NCBI RefSeq assembly: GCF_009765875.1 | Contig: NZ_LMUP01000004.1 | Location: 969,080-1,033,079 of the forward strand | Source of the DNA: Pedobacter sp. L105 | GTDB taxonomy: Bacteria; Bacteroidota; Bacteroidia; Sphingobacteriales; Sphingobacteriaceae | Reading direction: 5' to 3' | Length of the DNA stretch: 64,000 nt | In this document: positions 53,662-62,931 of the stretch, one piece after another | Position numbering within the stretch: position 1 is the first letter of the stretch | Layout: each line of letters opens with the position of its first letter | Notes under the pieces: model-generated | Told to the model about the DNA's origin: nothing | What the model saw: only the letters and a program-made list of their open reading frames with translations | The model's database searches: none | Translations under genes and position numbers: made by a program

Positions 53662-54999
53662 CTATTTTTTCAGGAAATCCTGCCACCAGTAACCTGATGA
53701 TTTAATTGTCCTCTGCTGGGTTTTAAAATCGTTATAGACCAATCCAAACCTGGCATTGTAACCTTCTGCCCATTCAAAATTATCCATCAGCGTCCAGGCC
53801 ATATAACCGGTAATGTTCATTCCTTCTCCCTTTGCCTTTAAAACAGCAGCCAGGTAAAGTTTAAAATATTCAATTCTTTCCTGATCGTCTACTGTTCCCC
53901 CAATTAGCTTATCCTGATAGGCAGCGCCATTCTCTGTAATCATCAGATTTTTAATCTTAGGATAGGATGCAAATTGCTTAATGATACGATAAAAACTATC
54001 TGCATTCACTTCCCAGCCCATAGCCGTATGAGGTTTTTTCATGCTCTTGGCTTTCACTTCCCAGGCTTGCAACACAGGTATAAAGCCATTATACTTTACG
54101 GTTAGTGGAAAATAGTTCTGTAATCCGATAAAATCAAAATCGAAAGTGAGCCGTTCAGTATGTCGCCAGGTAGAATGTGAAATAGAAAACTTTTCCATTA
54201 CCTCCCATTCCTCCCCAGGATAACCCAGACCTAAGGCTGGTTCTATAAACAGCCGGTTCATCAGGCAGTCCACACGGGAGGCAGCCAGCACATCAGCGTC
54301 GCTCTGCGTATAGGGAATAACTTCAGAGCAGGAATAAGTAGTACCGATATTAGCACCCGAAACCTCTGCACGCAAAATCCGTCCGCCATCGGCCTGTGCA
54401 ATAGCGGTGTGGTGTACTGCAGAAAAAAAGTTAGTAAGACCAGTTTTTCCGGGCGCATGAACCCCCAGCATGTAACCCAGGGAAGTAAACCCAAAAGGTT
54501 CATTCAGCACCAGCCAGTTCTTTACCTTATCGCCATAAGTTTTAGCACAAACAGATACAAAGGCATTAAAGGCTGTATTGATGCCAAAGGCTGTCCATCC
54601 TCCTTCATCTTCTAAAGCCTGCGGCAGGTCCCAGTGATATAGGGTAATATAAGGTGTTAAACCCTGTTCCAGACATTCGTCGATTACGTTGTGGTAAAAC
54701 CGGATACCTTCTTCATTGACCAGCCCATCTCCGTAAGGAAGAAGCCTCGGCCAGGATATCGAAAACCTGAAGACGGAAAAGCCCAGTAGCTTCACCAAAG
54801 CAATATCCTCATGATAGCGATGATAAAAATCACATGCTGTAACCAGTTGATGCCCTTTTTTTATTTTTCCCGACCGTTTAGAGAAAGTATCCCAAATGGA
54901 AGGGCCTTTCCCATATTGATCAGAGGCACCCTCTATTTGTGCAGCAGCAGTTGCTACGCCCCATGAAAAATCACTGCCAAAATCGGATGCTTTGATCAT
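53662..54999 (-). CDS. GH1 beta-glucosidase
   Basis: Retaining beta-glucosidase of 445 residues, cytosolic (no signal peptide). N-terminal signature FSWGVATAAAQIEGA, acid/base Glu167 in WLVLNEPFGF, nucleophile Glu356 in LMITENGAAY, and GYMAWTLMDNFEWAEGYNARFGL near the end. It would hydrolyse disaccharides such as cellobiose or gentiobiose after import; it is far from the PUL, so a link to it is only a suggestion. Confidence 0.95.
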   Translation of the reverse strand: MIKASDFGSDFSWGVATAAAQIEGASDQYGKGPSIWDTFSKRSGKIKKGHQLVTACDFYHRYHEDIALVKLLGFSVFRFSISWPRLLPYGDGLVNEEGIRFYHNVIDECLEQGLTPYITLYHWDLPQALEDEGGWTAFGINTAFNAFVSVCAKTYGDKVKNWLVLNEPFGFTSLGYMLGVHAPGKTGLTNFFSAVHHTAIAQADGGRILRAEVSGANIGTTYSCSEVIPYTQSDADVLAASRVDCLMNRLFIEPALGLGYPGEEWEVMEKFSISHSTWRHTERLTFDFDFIGLQNYFPLTVKYNGFIPVLQAWEVKAKSMKKPHTAMGWEVNADSFYRIIKQFASYPKIKNLMITENGAAYQDKLIGGTVDDQERIEYFKLYLAAVLKAKGEGMNITGYMAWTLMDNFEWAEGYNARFGLVYNDFKTQQRTIKSSGYWWQDFLKK

Positions 55000-55067
55000 A
55001 TATTGATGTTATAAACGCCAATATGAGAATTTAGTGTTAACTCCCTGTTAATCTTCTAAAAACCACA

Positions 55068-56897
55068 CTAATTATGTTCATCGGGATTAAATTCCAAACC
55101 AATTTCTTTCAACAGAAGTGCTGCATTAAATGTTTTACAGGCCCCATATTTCAGTTTATAATCAAAATTCATTTCTCCATTTGTTAACTGGATATCAAAA
55201 TGATAATTTCTAAGTTCCTGACTATAACTGTCGATCATTTCTGACAATTGAAGATCATGGGTGGCAAATAAAGTAGGCGTATGCTCCAGGATCATTTGCT
55301 GAATAAAAACTTTAGACCCCAGGTATTTATCCTTACTGTTCGTTCCCCTTAACATTTCATCAATCAAAACTAAAGGATGCGACAGTGCTTTCACCCCTCC
55401 CAGGATCATCTTTAACCTGTTCAGCTCAGCTTTAAAAGTTGAGGTCTGGTCATTGAGGGAATCTTTGATTCGCATGTAAGTAAGCAATTCAAAAATGGAT
55501 GATTTCATCGCTGTCGCACATACTGGTGCCCCAGCAAAAGCTAGAACCATATTGATGCCTACTGTACGAAGAAATGTACTTTTACCCGCCATATTAGAGC
55601 CCGTAACAATATCTGTTGTAGGGATTTTTTCAAATTGATAATCATTGATTACACGTTTCGCATCACTAATCAGGGGATGGCCCAATCCGGTGGCTTCAAA
55701 ATGGAAATCACCAGCGATAATAGGAAATATCCATTCCGGTTGGTTATGTGCAAGCGTTGCAAAGGAAATAAGTTCTTCAAAATGACTGATAGTCTCCAAC
55801 CCTGAGAGTAATAGTTTCGAAGATTTTATATGCCAGCCATCAAGCTTGATGGCATACTTAAAATCCCATAAAAGAAACCCTTGAAGAAAAGGCCCTATAA
55901 ATATGTTAAGACTAGCATCCAGTGCATTAATAAAAGAAGATAATTCTTTTATTTGCTCTGTTAAAGGCGCATTTGGGATATCAGTACCAAATAAATCTTT
56001 AATGTAACTACTTTTCCAGGCAATTCCCTGCGTCCAGGCGATGGTATCTGCCAATGAACTCAACAGACTTGAACTACTATCAAATCCAGCTTTTACTTCC
56101 TTAAGATTCTTTTGATGGTAGAAAGCTACAGCTGAATTAGAAAAAAAGCACAGGCCTAAAAACTTCCACCAAATTCCCTCATAAATGACACCCATTATCA
56201 GCACTCCAACAGATAAAACCGGCGCCAGTATAGTGTAAAAACGCAATAATTTGTTGTGGGTAAATTCCAGCTGCCCAGATATTTTATGCGCTATCTTATA
56301 CTTTATTATTTCTAGTTGTTGAGGTTTATGGTATTGAAGTCCAGCTCTAAAATGATAAGTGGCATCAATATGCTCCTTCACCTCAAAAATAGCCTCCTGA
56401 CGTTTAATTATTGTATTCTGGTCTCCCGCTTTACCTAAACTATCGGCCAGTAGCTTCATTCCTTTAACTGTATTCGAACGGTTGATAAAAGCGTATAAGG
56501 AAGAAGCTCCATAGATATCAAGATCTGAAGCATATGAATGGGATTCATTGACATAAGCAGTGCCGTCATCATATTTTTGATGTCCCATGGTAATCAGATC
56601 TACCTCATTCTGAAAGACAAAGAGTAACTTCTCTGCATAAGTAAGATCATTTTGAACCTTTACCTGCCTTTTTAAAATTACTATAAATACTAAAATAGGA
56701 AGACAGACCAACACCCCCATATACCAATGATATCCCGCAAGAATAATAATAGTGACCAATAGTATTTCTAATAAAAACAATCCCAGCCGACTATAACTTA
56801 TTGTATTGAGCGTTGCCTTTAATTTTGTGATCAGTGAATGTTGAATTTCTACGTTATTTTGATAGTCCTTTAAAATACTATCTTTTAATTTTACCAT
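55068..56897 (-). CDS. MutS-like ATPase with membrane segments
   Basis: MutS-superfamily protein, about 609 residues from the ATG at 56897 (MVKLKDSILKDYQNN); a longer frame to 56963 lies upstream of the -7 box TATATTTG (56960-56953). The C-terminal MutS ATPase core is complete: Walker A TGSNMAGKSTFLRTVG, Walker B LVLIDEMLRGTNSKDK and H-loop FATHDLQ. The N-terminal mismatch-recognition domain is missing. Instead there are two membrane helices at about 37-73 and another pair at about 218-250, which places it at the membrane. It is a MutS-related Bacteroidota family of unknown role, not classical mismatch repair. Confidence 0.88.
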   Translation of the reverse strand: MVKLKDSILKDYQNNVEIQHSLITKLKATLNTISYSRLGLFLLEILLVTIIILAGYHWYMGVLVCLPILVFIVILKRQVKVQNDLTYAEKLLFVFQNEVDLITMGHQKYDDGTAYVNESHSYASDLDIYGASSLYAFINRSNTVKGMKLLADSLGKAGDQNTIIKRQEAIFEVKEHIDATYHFRAGLQYHKPQQLEIIKYKIAHKISGQLEFTHNKLLRFYTILAPVLSVGVLIMGVIYEGIWWKFLGLCFFSNSAVAFYHQKNLKEVKAGFDSSSSLLSSLADTIAWTQGIAWKSSYIKDLFGTDIPNAPLTEQIKELSSFINALDASLNIFIGPFLQGFLLWDFKYAIKLDGWHIKSSKLLLSGLETISHFEELISFATLAHNQPEWIFPIIAGDFHFEATGLGHPLISDAKRVINDYQFEKIPTTDIVTGSNMAGKSTFLRTVGINMVLAFAGAPVCATAMKSSIFELLTYMRIKDSLNDQTSTFKAELNRLKMILGGVKALSHPLVLIDEMLRGTNSKDKYLGSKVFIQQMILEHTPTLFATHDLQLSEMIDSYSQELRNYHFDIQLTNGEMNFDYKLKYGACKTFNAALLLKEIGLEFNPDEHN

Positions 56898-56960
56898 ATC
56901 TTTGCGCGTGTTCTTAAAATCTAATACAGCTATTTTTACCGTAACTATAAAGCAAATATA
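56897..56960. promoter_or_regulatory. interleaved divergent promoters of the MutS-like and rlmH genes
   Basis: Minus strand TATATTTG (56960-56953) serves the MutS-like gene; plus strand TATCTTTG (56897-56904) serves rlmH. Transcription from each would pass the other's box, so the 5' ends overlap and the rlmH box contains the start codon region of the MutS-like gene. Confidence 0.55.
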
Positions 56961-56965
56961 CATTA

Positions 56966-57439
56966 ATGAAGATAACCTTACTCGTTGTTGGGAAAACTGA
57001 AGATAAATACCTGATTGAGGGAATAGAGAAATATCTTAGCCGGCTAAAACATTATATCGGCTTTACCCTGTTGGTTATACCGGAGATTAAGAACACCAAA
57101 AACCTGACAGAAGCACAGCAAAAAACAAAAGAAGCAGAACTGATCTTAAAACAGGTGAGCAACCTGGATATGGTGATATTAATGGACGAAAAAGGAAAGA
57201 AATATACTTCAGTTCAATTTGCAGACTATTTAAACAAACAGATGATTGGAAGTGTTCAGCAAATGATATTCGTTATTGGTGGGCCTTACGGATTTGATGA
57301 AAGTATTTATAAAAGGGCAAATGGAAATATTTCGTTGTCAGACATGACGTTCTCTCACCAAATGGTTCGTTTGTTTTTCGTAGAGCAACTATACAGGGCT
57401 TTTAGTATTCTAAAAGGAGAGCCTTACCATCACGAATAA
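56966..57439 (+). CDS. rlmH: 23S rRNA (pseudouridine1915-N3)-methyltransferase
   Basis: SPOUT-fold methyltransferase that methylates pseudouridine 1915 in helix 69 of 23S rRNA. 157 residues. Deep-knot motifs: MVILMDEKGKKYTSVQFADYL, FVIGGPYGFDESIY and LSDMTFSHQMVRLFFVEQLYRAFSILKGEPYHHE, which is the family's invariant end. Compact single-domain protein. Confidence 0.97.
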   Translation: MKITLLVVGKTEDKYLIEGIEKYLSRLKHYIGFTLLVIPEIKNTKNLTEAQQKTKEAELILKQVSNLDMVILMDEKGKKYTSVQFADYLNKQMIGSVQQMIFVIGGPYGFDESIYKRANGNISLSDMTFSHQMVRLFFVEQLYRAFSILKGEPYHHE

Positions 57440-57470
57440 TTCCGCATTTTTTTGTGGAATATTTTATTTT

Positions 57471-57626
57471 ATGCATCTTATAGGAAGAAAGGATTTTATG
57501 GAAAAAATAGGTTTCACCAAGCGTAAGTATCAGATGAGGAGTAAAAGGAAGGGAGATAAATGGAGCTTCACGATCGCTATCATTATCTCTATTGTTGCAT
57601 TTTTACTGATCTGGTTTTATCTGTAG
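57471..57626 (+). CDS. small membrane protein, 51 residues
   Basis: ATG at 57471, stop TAG at 57624. A basic first half (FTKRKYQMRSKRKGDKWS) is followed by one hydrophobic helix (FTIAIIISIVAFLLIWFYL) to the C-terminus. An internal Met10 is an alternative start. It lies 31 bp after rlmH and ahead of a terminator (57644-57677), consistent with a real small gene on the rlmH transcript. No family recognised. Confidence 0.5.
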   Translation: MHLIGRKDFMEKIGFTKRKYQMRSKRKGDKWSFTIAIIISIVAFLLIWFYL

Positions 57627-57643
57627 ACCTGCAGAGCAGACAT

Positions 57644-57677
57644 AAAAAAACCGGATGTTTACACATCCGGTTTTTTT
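57644..57677. terminator. bidirectional terminator
   Basis: Perfect 14-bp stem with A-run and T-run (57644-57657 with 57664-57677), six-base loop; separates the rlmH unit from the convergent DUF5606 gene. Confidence 0.9.
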
Positions 57678-57691
57678 ATATACAATAAACT

Positions 57692-58234
57692 TTAAACTCC
57701 TTTTTTGCTGGTCATGCTTGCTTTTTTAGCAGGCTGAGCCGTTTTGCTTGGTGCTTTAGCATTAGCGGGTTTAGGCGTAGCTTTAACAACTTTCTTCTCG
57801 CCTTTTTCTTCCGCTTTTACGCCTTCAGTTGTACCTTCAGCTCCCGGTGTTTCTTCACTGAACAAAGGAAGATCCTTTAAGAGATGATACCAGGTAACGA
57901 TTTTTTTCATGTCAGAAGTATAAACTTTATCCTGATCATGAGTAGGGGCAACTTCTAGAAATAAGTTTTTCAATACAGCAGGATCTGCTTTAGCATCAGG
58001 AATATCTCCTTTTACTGCAGCAATATTTGCCAAAACGTCTACTAATTTCAAATCTTCGTCTTCACCATAAATGGTAATATCTTCCAGCGAAGCCAGTTTA
58101 GTACTGGAAATACTAGCTACGATTTTAACTTTTTGAGCATCTAACCCTTCCAGTACATAACCTGCCTTATTTTGTCCAACAAGTTTAAATAAACCTGGTC
58201 TGCCGGATACGGCTACAATTCCTCTTAAATTCAT
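57692..58234 (-). CDS. DUF5606 domain protein
   Basis: 180 residues. N-terminal DUF5606 (MNLRGIVAVSGRPGLFKLVGQNKAGYVLEGLDAQKVKIVA), a helical middle (KIVTWYHLLKDLPLFSEE) and a Lys/Ala/Pro-rich tail (ATPKPANAKAPSKTAQPAKK). Function unknown; cytosolic. It starts 4 bp after the cyclophilin stop, so both are co-transcribed, an arrangement seen widely in Bacteroidota. Confidence 0.88.
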   Translation of the reverse strand: MNLRGIVAVSGRPGLFKLVGQNKAGYVLEGLDAQKVKIVASISSTKLASLEDITIYGEDEDLKLVDVLANIAAVKGDIPDAKADPAVLKNLFLEVAPTHDQDKVYTSDMKKIVTWYHLLKDLPLFSEETPGAEGTTEGVKAEEKGEKKVVKATPKPANAKAPSKTAQPAKKASMTSKKGV

Positions 58235-58238
58235 ATCA

Positions 58239-58700
58239 TTAATCTGCTAACACTTCTATACTTAAAATTCTGTCTCCTTGTTTAATATCATCAACAAGGT
58301 CTACATTTTCGATAACTTTACCAAAGACGGTGTGATTTCTATCCAAATGTGCAGTATTTGCTCTGCTGTGGCAGATAAAGAATTGTGAACCACCAGTGTT
58401 TCTACCAGCATGTGCCATAGATAAAACACCACGGTCATGATATTGGTTTTCACCATCCAACTCACAGTCTATTTTATAACCAGGCCCACCTGTACCAGCT
58501 AAATGAGCTGTTTTAGGATCTTTAGAGTTAGGGCATCCACTTTGTACCATAAAATTTGGAATAACACGGTGAAATGTAACACCATCGTAGAAACCTTCAC
58601 CTGCTAATTTTTTAAAGTTCGCAACTGCTTTAGGCGCATCCTTTTCATAAAATTCGACAGTCATGTCGCCTTTTTCTGTTTTTATTATTGCTTTGCTCAT
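58239..58700 (-). CDS. peptidyl-prolyl cis-trans isomerase (cyclophilin)
   Basis: 153-residue single-domain cyclophilin without signal peptide. Active-site motifs: VTFHRVIPNFMVQSGCP (catalytic Arg in FHR), SMAHAGRNTGGSQFFICHS and LDRNHTVFGKVIENVDLVDDI. Promoter box TAAATTTG on the minus strand (58728-58721). Catalyses proline isomerisation in the cytosol. Confidence 0.94.
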   Translation of the reverse strand: MSKAIIKTEKGDMTVEFYEKDAPKAVANFKKLAGEGFYDGVTFHRVIPNFMVQSGCPNSKDPKTAHLAGTGGPGYKIDCELDGENQYHDRGVLSMAHAGRNTGGSQFFICHSRANTAHLDRNHTVFGKVIENVDLVDDIKQGDRILSIEVLAD

Positions 58701-58720
58701 ATTCGTCTTTTTGTGATCGG

Positions 58721-58728
58721 CAAATTTA
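58721..58728 (-). promoter_or_regulatory. -7 box of the cyclophilin-DUF5606 operon
   Basis: TAAATTTG on the minus strand, fitting TAnnTTTG, 20 bases ahead of the start at 58700. Confidence 0.5.
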
Positions 58729-58835
58729 GTAAATTGTAATGACTAGACGAACAATAGTTTAACGTTAAATACATATAATATGCAAACAATGGTCTTCAAA
58801 AAAAGTAAATTCGTATTTCATTAATTCATTTCTTT

Positions 58836-60092
58836 ATGAAAGGTAGCTTTCTTCTTTTGTTTTTGCTGCTCTTTACCCTGGCTGTAAAAGCCTCTTCTAT
58901 CCTGATCAATATGGACGAAGATCAGAAAAACCATCTAAAGGCTTATGGTATTGCTTACTGGAGCATTAAACAAAATGCAGAAGTTAACTGGCTGCTGAAC
59001 TATAAAGGAGGGAGTTTTCTGATCAAATATGCCAAAGTGATAGAAGATGAATGTAAAGTCAGGGGTGTATCCTACACTGTGCTTGCAGATGCAAAAGTAA
59101 ATGATATCTTAAATGAAATCAGCGATCCTGAAGTGAATATGGAAATTGTGAAACTGGAAAAAGCCCCAAAAATTGCGGTTTACTCTCCTAAAAGCAAATT
59201 ACCCTGGGATGATGCAGTTACGCTGGTACTTACTTATGCAGAAATCCCCTATGATATTATTTATGATGACGACGTTTTAAAAGATAAATTAAGTGGTTAT
59301 GACTGGCTCCACCTGCACCATGAGGATTTCACGGGACAGTACGGCCGCTTTTGGAGTACCTTTAAAAATGCATCCTGGTATCAGGAAGATGTAAAAAACC
59401 AGGAAGCCACAGCTAAAAGAAATGGATTCTCAAAAGTATCGGCAATGAAACTCGCTGTGGTAAAAAGAATGCGTGAGTTTTGTGTAGGCGGCGGATTTCT
59501 CTTTGCCATGTGCTCGGCTACGGATACTTTTGATATCGCATTGAGTGCCGATGGCGTAGATATCTGTGCCAGCATGTTTGATGGGGATGCCGAAGATCCT
59601 AACGCACAGGAGAAACTCAATTTCTCCAATACATTTGCCTTTAAGAATTTCAGGCTGAACCAAAACCCGGTTAGTTATGGGTTTTCGGATATAGACGTTA
59701 CACAAACCAGAAACCTGACACAGCAGAATGATTACTTCACCCTCTTTGACTTCTCTGCCAAATCAGACCTCGTTCCTACCATGTTAACACAAAATCATGA
59801 ACGCGTGATCAAAGGTTTTATGGGACAAACAACTGCTTTCAGGAAAAATCTATTAAAACCCAGCATCACTGTATTGGGAGAAAACAAAGGTGCTGCTGAG
59901 GTACGTTACCTTCACGGTGAAGTAGGTAAAGGACAGTTCACCTTTTATGGAGGGCACGACCCTGAAGATTATCAGCATATCGTAGGCGACCCACCCACAG
60001 ATTTAAACCTTCATCCTAATTCTCCAGGATATCGCCTGATCCTAAACAATGTACTATTTCCTGCAGCAAAGAAAAAACCGCAGAAAACATAA
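58836..60092 (+). CDS. conserved secreted protein (database label often asparagine synthetase B)
   Basis: 418 residues with a signal peptide (MKGSFLLLFLLLFTLAVKASS). The central region (APKIAVYSPKSKLPWDDAVTLVLTYAEIPYDIIYDDDVL ... YDWLHLHHEDFTGQYG) looks like a class-I-amidotransferase-like or Rossmann-type fold; a Cys lies in GGGFLFAMCSATDTFDIALSADGVDIC. Homologues in Bacteroidota have at times been named asparagine synthetase B, but I see neither an N-terminal nucleophile Cys nor a PP-loop, so that label is doubtful. Possible catalytic Cys in MCSATDTFD and His pair in LHLHHED. Role unknown; envelope-located. Confidence 0.75.
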   Translation: MKGSFLLLFLLLFTLAVKASSILINMDEDQKNHLKAYGIAYWSIKQNAEVNWLLNYKGGSFLIKYAKVIEDECKVRGVSYTVLADAKVNDILNEISDPEVNMEIVKLEKAPKIAVYSPKSKLPWDDAVTLVLTYAEIPYDIIYDDDVLKDKLSGYDWLHLHHEDFTGQYGRFWSTFKNASWYQEDVKNQEATAKRNGFSKVSAMKLAVVKRMREFCVGGGFLFAMCSATDTFDIALSADGVDICASMFDGDAEDPNAQEKLNFSNTFAFKNFRLNQNPVSYGFSDIDVTQTRNLTQQNDYFTLFDFSAKSDLVPTMLTQNHERVIKGFMGQTTAFRKNLLKPSITVLGENKGAAEVRYLHGEVGKGQFTFYGGHDPEDYQHIVGDPPTDLNLHPNSPGYRLILNNVLFPAAKKKPQKT

Positions 60093-60094
60093 GT

Positions 60095-62116
60095 TTAATC
60101 GTAGAAATTCCAGCTTACCCCTATCTTAAATAGTTTATCAGGCATTGGGTATTTATAAACAGTGTAATATCCGCCTTGTCCGATTCCCTGGTTAGCATAT
60201 TCATATTTAAGGAAGATGTTCGCTTTTCTTAAACTGGCACGTATCCAAAGATCTACAATTGGCGTGGTAGCAAATGAAACTACCCCGGTAGTAGGTCTGT
60301 TAGTTACATAAAACTGGCTAACCACCGGTGAGTATGCATAGTTCTCATACTTTGAATTATAGCGCACATCAAAACCGAAATTAGTTCTTAATACTTTGAA
60401 AACAGTCTTGTCTATATAAAAACTATTAAAGGTATAAAAAGAGGGGGTACGCATCAGGTCAGTGTTATTTGTCTTCTGATAAACGATATAACTATCCAGG
60501 TTAAATTTACCATAAGTGAATTTTTTACCTACGGTAATCTTCAGCATGTTGATCGTTCCCGAATACTGTGCAGGTGCAATAGACGTAGAATCTACCTCAG
60601 AATTTGCCTGGTTGAAATACAGGTAGTTCTTAATCTGGTAATATTCTGCGCTGGCATCTAGTCTCAGCTTATCATTGATATATTTAAAAGAGAAACTAAC
60701 GGTTTTAGTACGGTTAAAATTATTGAGCCAGTCCAGGTGGTTACCATAATAGTTATTGTAGATTTCTTCAGGTGATTTATTCTGCGCATACGCATCCAGG
60801 ACGATCCTCCCAATACTCCTGCTCACCAGAACATTAGTCTTTGCCTCATACAAATAATCTCCAGCTTCCCTGCCCTGCGCAATCTGCTGCAAATCTACAT
60901 CCAGGTTTACACGGTCGCTAAAGCGGTAACCTGCAGAGCCCAATAATGAAATATTCTGAAATTCCAGGTTACGTACATAATAATCTGTTTTATTAGACAA
61001 TCCCACAACCTGTTGATAGTTATAAAAATCATGTCTTATACCCAGGTCAAGCTTTAGCTCATTCTTAATCACTGCACTGGGTTTTCCACGCAGAAAAAAA
61101 CTGTACATAAACTCATTCTGGATATGCTGTACTGAAGTACTGTCATTGGTAAATACCAGATCCTGCCGGCCAGCAGGCAATACGGTATGGTCATCAGCCT
61201 CATTTTTCTGAAAAGCATAAGAATCCTTATCGTATCTTATCGTATAGGTAATTTTATTGGTAGGTAATACTTTCTTCGTAATCTCCTGATCAACTGTATC
61301 TATACGCCCCACAAAATAGATCTGCTTAATTAAAAAATTGTTTTTCCTGTAGATCTGCCGGGTATCATTTAGCCTTACCGGTTCTGAAGCTTTACCAACC
61401 AGTGATCCTGCGGTAAAAATCGAATCATTCGTAACCGATCCATTTTCATAAGCCTTCATAGTATTAAAAATAGCACTGGCGAATAACGTATAACGCTTGT
61501 CCTTAGAAGTATACCAGGTAAAAAGCGTACCGTTCAATACGTCTCCCCGCTGACGGATATAATCTCCGTTGGCACCAATCCTGTTGTAACTTCCTCCTGC
61601 ATTCCAGCGCTTATTGATATTCTGGGTATGGGTTACGTGAAAAGTCTGCTCCACATCACCGCTATACTGGCCATTATAAGTCAGGTTGGTAAAAGGAGTA
61701 CGTGCCTGGTAATAGATGATATCCTCAGGCATCAAAGCATACCAGTCCAGGGAGTGAAAACCGGGATTAAACCCGATTGTTTTGTCGGGCTCAAATAGTA
61801 ACGCTTTTGCAGGAAGCCCGATATTACCCGTATTAATAGTAGGTCTTCTCGGTTGCTGAATAGGGCTATAATTCTGCATCTGCCTTAAACTGGTATCCAA
61901 TGGTAAGGTCTGGATACTGTCTTTAGTTAACCTGAGCGTAGTATAACGAACAAATCTGGAAGTAAAAATAACAGAATCCTTCCCGTTCTCCAACTTATTT
62001 CTAACGGAGTCCAATTCTTTATTATTTCTCACATTAGTTTTTAAATCCTGGGCAAAAACCTGCTGTACTCCAAAAGAGAAGCAGATCAGGAAAAATAAAA
62101 CAACTGTTTTATACAT
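60095..62116 (-). CDS. putative outer-membrane porin (Porin_10 type)
   Basis: 673 residues: signal peptide (to FAQD), an N-terminal non-barrel part (NELDSVRNKLENGKDSVIF), then a long beta-rich region with alternating aromatic strands ending in KIGVSWNFYD, the C-terminal Phe/Tyr-type closing signal. Matches the putative porin family of Bacteroidota. Overlaps the PNP gene by one base, so it is translated from the lpxK-PNP-porin message. Confidence 0.85.
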   Translation of the reverse strand: MYKTVVLFFLICFSFGVQQVFAQDLKTNVRNNKELDSVRNKLENGKDSVIFTSRFVRYTTLRLTKDSIQTLPLDTSLRQMQNYSPIQQPRRPTINTGNIGLPAKALLFEPDKTIGFNPGFHSLDWYALMPEDIIYYQARTPFTNLTYNGQYSGDVEQTFHVTHTQNINKRWNAGGSYNRIGANGDYIRQRGDVLNGTLFTWYTSKDKRYTLFASAIFNTMKAYENGSVTNDSIFTAGSLVGKASEPVRLNDTRQIYRKNNFLIKQIYFVGRIDTVDQEITKKVLPTNKITYTIRYDKDSYAFQKNEADDHTVLPAGRQDLVFTNDSTSVQHIQNEFMYSFFLRGKPSAVIKNELKLDLGIRHDFYNYQQVVGLSNKTDYYVRNLEFQNISLLGSAGYRFSDRVNLDVDLQQIAQGREAGDYLYEAKTNVLVSRSIGRIVLDAYAQNKSPEEIYNNYYGNHLDWLNNFNRTKTVSFSFKYINDKLRLDASAEYYQIKNYLYFNQANSEVDSTSIAPAQYSGTINMLKITVGKKFTYGKFNLDSYIVYQKTNNTDLMRTPSFYTFNSFYIDKTVFKVLRTNFGFDVRYNSKYENYAYSPVVSQFYVTNRPTTGVVSFATTPIVDLWIRASLRKANIFLKYEYANQGIGQGGYYTVYKYPMPDKLFKIGVSWNFYD

Positions 62117-62931
62117 TATAATTGAGAAATTAACTGGCTTAATATTTTAGTCATTTTTGGTTCAGCAGTTCTTGCTGTAGCCAGTATTTCTTCTAAACTT
62201 ACAGGTAAAAGAACCTCAGGAAAACCTTCATCTGTCAAAACAGACATCGCGAAAACCGGAATACTCATGTGATTGGCCACAATAACCTCAGGTACTGTAC
62301 TCATACCTACCGCATCTCCACCAATGATACGCAAATATTTATATTCTGCTTTTGTTTCCAGATTAGGACCAGTTACAGATACATATACGCCCTGATGACA
62401 GGTAATATTTTCCTGTTCTGCTATTTTCAGCGCTTTTGTGATCAATTCTTTGTGATAAGGCTGGCTCATATCCGGAAATCTTGGACCAAAGTCAGCATCA
62501 TTGATCCCGCGCAGCGGACTTTCAGGCTGCAGGTTAATATGGTCATTGATCACCATCAGATCGCCTTTTTTAAAATCAGAATTTAGCGACCCTGCGGCAT
62601 TGGAAACAAAAAGATATTGAATACCCAATGCTTTCATTACCCGTATTGGAAAGGTGATCTGCTGCATAGAATAACCCTCATAATAATGAAGTCTGCCTTG
62701 CATAGCCACTACTCTCTTACCGTTCAATACACCAAAAATCAGCTTTCCGGAATGAAACTCTAACGTTGAAATAGGAAAATTAGGAATATTAGCATACATC
62801 ATACTAAACTCCACTATAATCTCATTTACCAATCCCCCCAGTCCTGTTCCTAAAACAATACCGATTTCCGGCTGGAAATTATTGCTTTTTCGCTTTATAT
62901 ATTCAACGGTTTCGTGCAGTGTCTGAAACAT
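62116..62931 (-). CDS. purine-nucleoside phosphorylase
   Basis: Phosphorolyses inosine/guanosine to base and ribose-1-phosphate for purine salvage. 271 residues of the trimeric PNP/MTAP family: IGIVLGTGLGGLVNEI, GRLHYYEGYSMQQITFPIRVMK, VSNAAGSLN, VYVSVTGPNLETKAEYKYLRIIGGDAVGMSTVPEVIVA. Its start overlaps the end of lpxK by 29 bp. Confidence 0.94.
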   Translation of the reverse strand: MFQTLHETVEYIKRKSNNFQPEIGIVLGTGLGGLVNEIIVEFSMMYANIPNFPISTLEFHSGKLIFGVLNGKRVVAMQGRLHYYEGYSMQQITFPIRVMKALGIQYLFVSNAAGSLNSDFKKGDLMVINDHINLQPESPLRGINDADFGPRFPDMSQPYHKELITKALKIAEQENITCHQGVYVSVTGPNLETKAEYKYLRIIGGDAVGMSTVPEVIVANHMSIPVFAMSVLTDEGFPEVLLPVSLEEILATARTAEPKMTKILSQLISQL

